A DNA stretch of 64,000 nucleotides from Cladopsammia gracilis (taxonomy: Eukaryota > Cnidaria > Anthozoa > Scleractinia > Dendrophylliidae). Below the pieces are notes generated by a model that made no database searches, was not told the origin of the DNA, and saw only the letters and a program-made list of their open reading frames with translations. The position numbers and the translations under genes are program-made. The stretch is from the NCBI GenBank assembly GCA_022457155.1, contig JAJGOT010000356.1, positions 62,001 through 126,000 of the forward strand, in the 5' to 3' direction. Of the stretch, positions 56,813 to 64,000 are shown piece by piece (position 1 is the first letter of the stretch; each line of letters opens with the position of its first letter).

Positions 56813-56845
56813 TATAATTATTATTATTATTATTATAATTATAAG
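56777..56845. repeat. (TTA)n microsatellite
   Basis: About 69 bp of TTA/TAT triplets with a few interruptions. Confidence 0.9.
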
Positions 56846-57179
56846 ATGGCTCAGAAGGACATTGGAACCTCAATTAATTTTAGTGAACAAAAAAAACAAA
56901 CATTGGAAGATGTAACCATACATTTATTTCCACACAAACAAATTTTGTATTAGTGTTGAGGTATGACTAATAATGATTATTAATTTTATAAGAGGTTTGT
57001 ACAAATACTTTAAAAAAGTGGTTATTTCTTTATCAAAGAGACAAACAATGTGATATTTTTCATCTGCAAATAGTTTAATTTGTACTTTTCTGAAAAGTGG
57101 AAATGGTTTATACATTATGTATAATATATTAATAATAAAAAAAGGTGTTCCTATGAACTGTTTCAGAGTCTGATTATTG

Positions 57180-57275
57180 TTACTTGATTGCATTCATTTC
57201 ATCAATTTCCTCTGCAAACAGTGTTTGCAGTGGCTCCAGTAGTTGAGGAATCCTTGAAAATTTACTTGAGTGAAT
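57180..57275 (-). CDS. Probable terminal coding exon of a minus-strand gene
   Basis: Read on the minus strand, a splice acceptor (CTTGCCCTTGCAG) is followed by 31 codons containing SRIPQLLEPLQTLFAEEIDE and ending MNAIK-stop at 57180-57182. The composition is helix-like and looks coding; the plus-strand reading is less so. AATAAA on the same strand lies about 255 nt downstream (56923-56928). No upstream partner exon was found in 57.3-64 kb, so the gene would start beyond the window. The family is not recognised. Confidence 0.45.
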   Translation of the reverse strand: MHSSKFSRIPQLLEPLQTLFAEEIDEMNAIK

Positions 57276-57488
57276 CTGCAAGGGCAAGTAGTACAAATAT
57301 TTAACTCTTCAACTTGTAGTTAATACTCTTATGTCTGTCTCATGCCACAGTCTTGGCTCACAAATTGGTGAGAACAAAACCTGTTGTTATACAGTACCTC
57401 CAACTCAAACGCCTTTTTTGATTGGACAAGAACGTGTCACATGCCATGGGTCAAAACAGTTTAATGCCCTAGGGCGAACAAAACTAAC

Positions 57489-57645
57489 GCCCTAGGGCCT
57501 CTCTCCTCTGCAGAGGCTCCTATCAGTAAAGAACAGTAAAATATAAAATGGGAGTGTGGGGAACGATGGGAAGAGCGAAAGAGCAGGGTTTTGCCAAGCG
57601 TGGAGCGTGACTGGGAGGCCGCTGCGGAGGAGAGAGCCCTAGGGC
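57489..57645. repeat. GCCCTAGGGC-ended fold-back
   Basis: GCCCTAGGGCCTCTCTCCTC at 57489 is mirrored by GAGGAGAGAGCCCTAGGGC ending at 57645. A further GCCCTAGGGC palindrome is at about 57467. The 72- and 80-aa minus-strand ORFs here are by-products. Confidence 0.65.
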
Positions 57646-57830
57646 AACAACAACAGTTACTTGAACTTTCAACTTGCACGTGATTAGTTCATGCACTTCA
57701 AAACCGCAGCAAATTTGTGTGTCAGCCGCACACAAATTTTTGTGTTTGGAGGTATAACAAGACACTTACATGACTGGCCCCACGGCAAACAGTGAGGGCC
57801 TCGGGAAAACAAAACTCCCTGTTTCCCTTA

Positions 57831-58152
57831 AGGCCATGTCACACTATTGCGTATGAGATTTTATAAAATAATTTTCATACGCACAAAATGACCAGCGTAC
57901 TTGACCTACAAAATGTATGAGTAACGTTTCTCTAGCGCAACTCTCGCCTATTCAGCGTATGCCTAGCGTATAAACCATACATCTGAATACGCAAAAAAAT
58001 TTTCAAGCATGCTTAAAAATTTTCTTCTGCCTCGCCGTATGCCAGCGTATGTCACGGTATACAACCTGTGCCTAACGTACCCCTAGCGTAGGAGTGATAT
58101 TTTTCATACGCTGGCATACGCTAGTACGATACGCAATAGTGTGACAGGGCCA
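57831..58152. mobile_element. MITE with CACACTATTGCGTA arms
   Basis: GGCCATGTCACACTATTGCG at the left opposes CGCAATAGTGTGACAGGGCC at the right. TTAA or TTA lies next to both ends (57828-57831, 58153-58156). The interior is full of GCGTA/TACGC words in both orientations (CATACGC, AGCGTATG). Non-coding. Confidence 0.7.
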
Positions 58153-59449
58153 TTAATTGGGGCCAGTCATTATCGCTTATTAATATAATTATCATGAAAA
58201 TTGCGCAGTATTTTTTCAGTCCTCTTTCTTTGGCATAAAAAATAACTCGCTTGATGACCAGATTCAGCTTCGTAAGGTATTTTGTGAGCCATTTATCTGT
58301 AGCATATGATAAATTTTTGGCCATAATAATTATTATTAGTGAGGTGGCTAAGGGCGATTTTAAGGCGACATTGTTACAGAGTGTAAGACAATTTAAATTC
58401 ATGAAAACTTTCATCAGCATGAAAACAAGGCTGATAAGTCAAAACATAGCTTTAATACTTTGGATCAGCATTTAAATCAAAATACATCAAGTTATAATTT
58501 AGATTGTTTGGTTCATTTAAATAGACTAACGGTGTTTATGTCATGTGACAACCCCATGGTTCTTTGCTTTTTTGCTCATGTTGAATGATCTGACTTTCAG
58601 ATAATGTAGTATATTATTTGGTTGAGTTTGAAATCACTTTTTTTGTTGTTGTTTTTTAAGTTTTCCTTTGGTTTTTCACTAACTAAAAAAGGAGGAACTA
58701 GAAAACATACAATCATGCAATTATCATTATTATTATAATCTCTGCCAAGTATGCAAAGACTACAACAGGTGCCAAGTGTGGGAAAATTTGTAAAAGGTGC
58801 CAAATATGGGAAACTGTAGAGATTCAGCTTTGGTTTGATGTTTTTGTCAAAAGTGTGGTCTGTAAACAACGTTTTGCTGCTGTATATCACCGTTAACTTC
58901 GATTAATCCTGGGCTAACTTCATTCAGGAAACATGAGGTAAGAGAAGCAATATTTGATTACCTGACGATGAGATGATTAAGTAATGATCCACATAAGAAC
59001 GAAAGTGCTGAACGGCAATGCACGATGGAATGTCAACTTTTTTTATTGTTACAACTAGTGACCTCATTGGCCTAGACTCAAAACTGCTAAAAAGTTAAGT
59101 TTCAAGGTGCATTTTGACTAATTTTCTTAATGTTTCAAGTAATTTGAGACCCAATCACATAACATGCAATTTTTAAAAGATATTTTATTTCATTTTGATA
59201 TTTTATTACCTATTGTCTTCTGCTATTCTGATTGGTTAATCACGAAAATTTCCTAAAATTTATTTGACGCAAATGGATTTTCTTTATTTTTATACTGAAA
59301 TATGATTATAAACCATCAGTCCCTCCTCTATTCTTGAAACCAAAGATAGAGCCAATGCTGCAGAACAATGAAGTTTACGGTAGTTTTTATGTGCAGCATT
59401 ACTTAAACAGTATAGATTAATTTTGAGATGCCAATTATTTTCTATTATA

Positions 59450-61190
59450 CATTGGATTCAGATTGATTTGGCCACTATAAACATTTAACAAGAACAAGGC
59501 ATGCCCACCAATGCAAGTAACTGCTTTTAGCCCTCCACAAACTCCTAAGAGAGGCTTTTCTCCAAAGTCCTGGCTCAGTGAAAGACGAAGAAACGTTTGA
59601 ACGGTGGAAGTCCTCCACAAGTGAAAAGAGCCCTTAGCTACTTTCCATTTTTGGGACATGATTCTCAGACTGGAAGTACTCGTACTCATTTGCATTAGAT
59701 CTCTTTGTGAAGGAAATTTTCAACTGTATGTTAAAACACTTGAAGCCCTTGTTCATGGTTTCACTCGTTGAATGATACCAATAATTATACACGATGGCTT
59801 CCAGTGCACATCAGGGACATGAAATCCTTACCACCAGCTGTTAAAGAAGAAAGAAGACGTGCAAAAATACTGGGTGTTTCGAAGACAGAGAAGCCATTTT
59901 CCTGTATCCCCATCAATCAAGCCCACGAGCAGAACGATGTCAATGTCAAAGGTTCTGGTGGTGCAGTGGGCTTAACTGAGAGCCCAACGGCATTTCAAAG
60001 ATGGATGACCTCTGGTCTGGCTTGTTAGGAGAGTTTCAAGATTGGTACCTTGCTGAAAATGACCCCAGTGCTGACCAATTCAAACACCATGAAAGTGGCA
60101 TTTCTGCACAGAAGACATTCCAGGAGCTTGTGAACATTGGGACTTGAGACTGTTCTTCAGAAGACGTTGTAAAGGCATTGAAATCTATCAAGAGTGTGGG
60201 GTAGAATCAGTACAAGTATTTTGTAAAGACAGTGATCAAAGATAAAACTGTATTGATTCATGATACCATCAAGAATGTATATAGTAGCCCACGGCTCACT
60301 GGAAGAACACTTTTGTAATGAATGTGATCCTGTGTTTTTAAATAAAAGATGATGATGAAGAAGAAGAATTCTTTGTTGCTGTTCAAACGACAAACCCCCA
60401 AGCCTAAAACAAATCAAAGTAGCAGTGCACTGAGAAGCAATTGCAACCTTTTCAGGGTTCTCCCTAAATTTCAGCCCAGCAGGTAAGGGATTTTTGCTAA
60501 GCGGTAAAGGGAAAACTGTGTCTTAAAAATGTTCCGGAGGCAAGCGGTTACAGGCGGTAATAAGTGCTGCTTCAAGCGGTAAATTTTACCGGTTACCGCC
60601 TGATAAGGAGAACCCTGCCTTTTCAGCCATCTGTACATAGCCACCCAGCATTGATGCGGAGACCTTGACAAATTTTTCATGCACAAAAACCAGCCCTACC
60701 CGCCATCTCTCTCCAAGTTTGGAAAGCTAAGATTCAGGAAGAAGTCGGACCTCTTGACATGTGTTGAGCCTGACAGTTCAAAGCAGCCCGATCCACCCCA
60801 ACTCTATGACTGTAAGATCTTTGATGGAGCAGCTGTTGTCCATGCCCTTCCTTTCACAACTGTTTCAACCTTTGATAGTTATGCTGAAAACGTCTTTATC
60901 CCATTCAGTGTGAAGATCATCTCCAATCAAGTAAAGGAGTGGACATTATTTGGGATACGTACAAGGAGAACAGCATCAAGAATACTGACAACCGGAGAGA
61001 AGAGAAGTAAAGGCCAGAGAAGAAAAGTCACAGGTGACATCAAGGTTCCTCCAAACTGTAAAATTGTTTCTTCAAGACAATACCAACAAGAAAGAACTAA
61101 TTATTTTGCCCTCCTGACAAGCAGAGTTGCAGACTACCAGTTTCCTGAAGACAAGGAAGTAAACATCACCTGAGACAAATCTGTTGTTTC
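59450..61190 (+). pseudogene. Decayed copy of a multicopy transposon-like gene
   Basis: Protein fragments in order on the plus strand: LSYFPFLGHDSQ (about 59630), NYTRWLPVHIRDMKSLPP and AHEQND..VKGSGGAVGLTE with RWM (59768-60010), and after a frameshift GEFQDWYLAEND and HHESGISAQKTFQELV (60030-60140). A MITE interrupts the copy (60453-60617). Then PYPPSLSKFGKLRFRKKSDL, FDGAAVVHALPFTTVSTFDS and, after another shift, VDIIWDTYKENSIKN, ending near RRKVTGDIKVP (about 61050) and FALLTSRVADYQ. From memory these match an uncharacterised multicopy family common in invertebrate genomes; I know no assigned function. Several stops and frameshifts make it a pseudogene. Confidence 0.65.
60453..60617. mobile_element. 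CAGGGTTCTCC MITE, copy 2, 6-bp target duplication CCTTTT
   Basis: It has the same ends and interior as 53960-54125 (165 versus 166 bp), flanked by CCTTTT at 60447-60452 and 60618-60623. It lies inside the decayed gene 59450-61190. The high similarity of the two copies suggests recent activity relative to the other repeats. Confidence 0.88.
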
Positions 61191-61234
61191 AAGCAGAAGT
61201 TTTACCGATATACAATTACAATCAGATATACAGG

Positions 61235-61583
61235 CATAATGCCTAGAATTGTCACTATTTGATTCGTAATGCACGCTTCTGTAAAAATTAATAACTATTC
61301 TTTGAAGATTAGTTTTGTAGGTGGCACCCCAAAATTAGTTACAATAATATAGATATGGAAGGATCATTGAATTGTACAGGGTACAAAGAGAGTGAGTAGA
61401 TAGGTAGAACCGAGATTTATGGATGATACGTATGGACTTGGAGATATTTTTGCCAGCTATGAGAGACACATGAGATTTCCAAGTTAGATTATCATCTAGG
61501 AGGGCACCCAGTAACATAGTTTCAGACACGCGAATTATCAGAGATGCGACCATGAGGAAGCCGACACGAGAATTGCTGTGCAT
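61235..61583 (-). pseudogene. LINE reverse-transcriptase C-terminal relic
   Basis: On the minus strand the frame 61335-61583 reads LLGALLDDNLTWKSHVSLIA, ISKSIRIIHKSRFYLS and LCTLYNSMILPYLYYCN, the thumb region that follows the reverse-transcriptase palm in LINEs. After one stop it continues as FWGATYKTNLQRIVI, and after a frameshift as FLQKRALRI (down to about 61235). The YADD active site is not convincingly present upstream. It is a different lineage from the L1-like copy at 29304-32998. Confidence 0.8.
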
Positions 61584-62225
61584 GTTCTACATGTGCTAAA
61601 CAAAGGATGCAGTCAGGTTTTTGTCCACACAGTGGATACAGATGTTCTGGTCATAATGATAGGGCTTTTCATGACTTAATTGCTTAGTATTTCTCTGCAG
61701 CCATCTGTTTGTTTGTTTGTGCATTGGGAAATACCAATGTCCAGTAAATAAGTGTAAATGCCATCTGCACATCTCTTGGCCCTCGAACATCCTGGGCACT
61801 GGACATGACATTCTGATTCTTTGAAGAATCAGAATGTCATGTCACATTTAATGTCATGTCACATTCAATAATGACAAGAAACCAAAACCTCCGTGTGTGG
61901 TTGTCACGTGACTTCATCATAAGTCAACATAATTATTCTTTGTAAAACAACCGTTAGATCGTACCCGAATAATATTTCTAATGTTTTTTAAACTAATATT
62001 TCCCTATAATAGGCATCTTTTTTTAAGGTGGTTTTCTGCTGGCTGAGGCACGAATGACGAACGAAAAACGTTTTTCTCACACACATCTGGGGGCCTGGGT
62101 GCTAGCATGCTAGGGGTATAAGTCACATGGTTTGTCAAGGATATCAGTTTTCTTGTTGCCTTTGCGATTGCCTGACCTCCCGCCCACCCACCCTTTCCAG
62201 TTTGGTGGGTCATTTATTCCTCTCT

Positions 62226-62960
62226 TTTTATCTCCTGAAAGTTAATGTTTAACTTACAGGAGTTTATGTGGGCTAACATGCATTCTTTATGCATTTTTGT
62301 TAGCAAAAGATGCGTTAGATACTATTAATAGACTTTTTAGTGAATTTGTGGGGACATTCCTAGTGCATATTTGTTAGCAGATTTGTGTTAGATATTATCA
62401 ATAAGAAAACAAGAGTCGAGTTGCATATTTTTTGAAAGTGGTTTAGGGAGGGGATGTTTGTGGTTTGACAAAGAGATATATTTATAGGTTGATGATTTTT
62501 ATCTCCTGTAAGTTAATGTTTAACTTACAGGAGTTTATGTGGGCTAACATGCATTCTTTATGCATTTTTGTTAGCAAAAAAATGCGTTAGATACTATTAA
62601 TAGACTTTTTAGTGAATTTGTGGGGACATTCCTAGTGCATATTTGTTAGCAAGATGTTATCGATAAGAACACAAGAGTCGAGTGGCATATTTTTGAAAGC
62701 GGTTTAGCGAGCGCATTTTTGTGGCCTGACAAAGCGATATATTCATACGTTGATGATTTAGTTAACTAAGATTTTTGTTAGACACTTTTAATAGACTTTT
62801 TAGTGAATCTGTGGGGACATTCTTGTTGCATTTTTATTGCATTTTATTTTTTAGCAAAATTTCTCACATTTTTGTTAGATGCTATCATTCATAGATCAGA
62901 ACACACGAGTCGAAGGATATGTTTTTAAAGCTGTTTAGCGAGAGCACGTTTGTGGCCTGA
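62226..62960. repeat. Tandem repeat, about 270-bp unit, 2.7 copies, with a hairpin
   Basis: Unit 1 runs about 62228-62497 and unit 2 about 62499-62756; both begin TTATCTCCTG and contain AAGTTAATGTTTAACTTACAG, GAGTTTATGTGGGCTAACAT, TAGACTTTTTAGTGAATTTG and AACAAGAGTCGAGT-like words. A third, degenerate unit (about 62766-62960) lacks the start. The opening CTGTAAGTT-AATGTTT-AACTTACAG is a 9-bp-stem hairpin. Confidence 0.82.
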
Positions 62961-63205
62961 CAAAATTTTTTTTCAGTTAGGTAACATTCCTGCTGTTTAA
63001 TATCTCTTTTTCACAGCGATGATTTTTAAGGCGTACGATTATGAATTCCATGTTTCTTTAGGAACATGTTGCAGCATATATTTCATTGTATCGAGCGTCA
63101 AAAAGTGTAACGTAATGTAATCTTATCTCACCTAATGGACCCTAATGTAGACTGTGGTCAGATATTTGGCACGCTAGATCAAGCGCGCTTGGGTTGTTAG
63201 TAAAA

Positions 63206-63280
63206 CGCGTAACGGCGTAACGGGTAACGGCGTAACGGCGTAACGAGAATCGGCGTAACGAGAATCGGCGTAACGAGATT
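63206..63280. repeat. CGTAACGGCGTAACG short tandem repeat
   Basis: Variants of GGCGTAACG and GGCGTAACGAGAATC follow each other about seven times. They are unusually CpG-rich for this window. Confidence 0.85.
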
Positions 63281-63435
63281 TTTATTTTTTAATTTTTTAC
63301 TTCTTTTCTTCATTTTTTTCTCATTTCATTGGTTGATTTCATTTATGGAATAAACAGAAGTTATCAAGGATTTAATTGGGGCAAAGAAATCATATTTGGC
63401 GCGATTTGTTTCTTTTTTCTCGCCGAAAAGCCAGA

Positions 63436-63642
63436 CAGCGTAATAGGAACAGGCACAGCGTAATAGGAACAGGCACAGCGTAATAGGAACAGGCATAGCG
63501 TATTAGGAACAGGCAGACCGTAATAGGCACAGGCACAGCGTAATAGGAACAGGCACAGCGTAATAGGAACAGGCACAGCGTAATAGGAACAGGCACAGCG
63601 TAATAGGAACAGGCACACTGTATTAGGAACAGGCACAGCGTA
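63436..63642. repeat. 20-bp minisatellite, ten copies
   Basis: Ten copies of CAGCGTAATAGGAACAGGCA with a few substitutions, plus a partial eleventh. Because 20 is not a multiple of 3, a frame without stops reads through with a 20-residue period, creating the 122-aa and 87-aa minus-strand ORFs that start at 63732 and 63653. Confidence 0.93.
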
Positions 63643-64000
63643 ATTGCACACACACCATATTACATGTAAGAGATACTGTCTGCCAAAGTATCGAGAACTC
63701 GCCGTCAAAACTGAATTTCCGGATTTATTCATATTTGGTCAGGAGAAACCCTTTGGTGACCTATTTACGAAAATTACAATCAAACTTTCCAAGTCCAAAT
63801 ACTTTTCGTTTTCGAGAAATCTGCCAAAAACTAAAATGCCGTGTTCAGGTCGCAGCCGCCATTAATTTTAGCTGAGAAGAAAAGAACCCTTAACGTATGG
63901 AAATGATTCTTTGCAGTCAGTAGAGTAACCCTTACCCTTAAGAGCATTGTAAAGTAAAAATATTTGGAAGAAGATTTTTTTATTACATTTTTACATGTCA

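Larger units (their letters stand above)
55351..57179. other. Convergent 3' region
   Basis: It holds the PIDD-like 3' UTR and, on the other strand, the 3' UTR of a probable minus-strand gene. A plus-strand AATAAA at 56742-56747 is followed immediately by a GU-rich GTGTGTGTG tract; a minus-strand AATAAA lies at 56923-56928. A MITE occupies 56077-56550 and a TTA microsatellite 56777-56845. A solo relative of the 40640 repeat (TTTTGAGTCTGT, TTGTTTTTCAATATTTTAC) is at about 56570-56720. Confidence 0.5.
57276..59449. other. Non-coding stretch with fold-back elements
   Basis: It holds a fold-back at 57489-57645 and a MITE at 57831-58152. Between 58160 and 59440 I see only AT-rich sequence without exon signals. 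If the 57180 exon is real, this could be its last intron. Confidence 0.55.

Noticed and set aside
61596..61811. 71-aa minus-strand ORF with CRWHLHL resembling a shifted YADD region
   Set aside because: It could be upstream reverse-transcriptase sequence of the 61235-61583 relic in another frame, but the match is too weak to extend the element.
63364..63732. 122-aa minus-strand ORF with a repeating Cys/Leu/Tyr pattern
   Set aside because: It is the translation of the 20-bp minisatellite, whose length forces a 20-residue period; there is no start or splice support.
1..64000. CRISPR arrays, operons, phage or plasmid modules
   Set aside because: Spliced genes, SINEs and LINEs show this is animal nuclear DNA; tandem arrays here have no spacer structure.

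Overview
This 64 kb window is animal nuclear DNA. The two large genes have GT-AG introns, and the AT-rich spacers are packed with short DNA transposons, tRNA-derived SINEs, non-LTR retrotransposon relics and minisatellites. Protein character and repeat style suggest an anthozoan cnidarian, most likely a stony coral. That is inference: no taxonomic marker is present.

Layout, left to right. (1) 4.6-9.3 kb, minus strand: three phase-compatible exons encode the N-terminus of a pleckstrin-homology (PH) domain protein whose remaining exons are not in view. (2) A 1.24 kb divergent spacer carries a TATA-like box and an upstream ORF. (3) 10.5-43.1 kb, plus strand: a complete 12-exon, 869-residue aryl hydrocarbon receptor (AHR) homologue with bHLH, PAS-A, PAS-B and a long Gln/Pro/Ser-rich tail. 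Its introns hold a 3.7 kb L1-like retrotransposon with perfect 14-bp target duplications, a nine-copy minisatellite and many fold-back transposons. (4) 43.1-49.2 kb: an intergenic field of miniature inverted-repeat elements (MITEs). (5) 49.2-55.35 kb, plus strand: a complete five-coding-exon, 1052-residue PIDD1-like protein (leucine-rich repeats, two ZU5 modules, UPA-like region). It keeps both HF|S self-cleavage motifs and carries two C-terminal death-type domains where human PIDD1 has one. A start-stop codon pair sits 11 nt before its start codon. (6) 55.4-64 kb: a probable terminal exon of a convergent minus-strand gene, a decayed multicopy transposon-like gene, a LINE relic and two satellite arrays.

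The two complete genes are both stress or environment response genes: a ligand/redox-type transcription factor and a death-domain scaffold. I see nothing showing that they are co-regulated. The most notable item is the PIDD-like protein with intact double autoproteolysis sites and tandem death domains. The repeat landscape is second: several element classes can be delimited to the base by their target-site duplications, and their nesting gives an insertion order.
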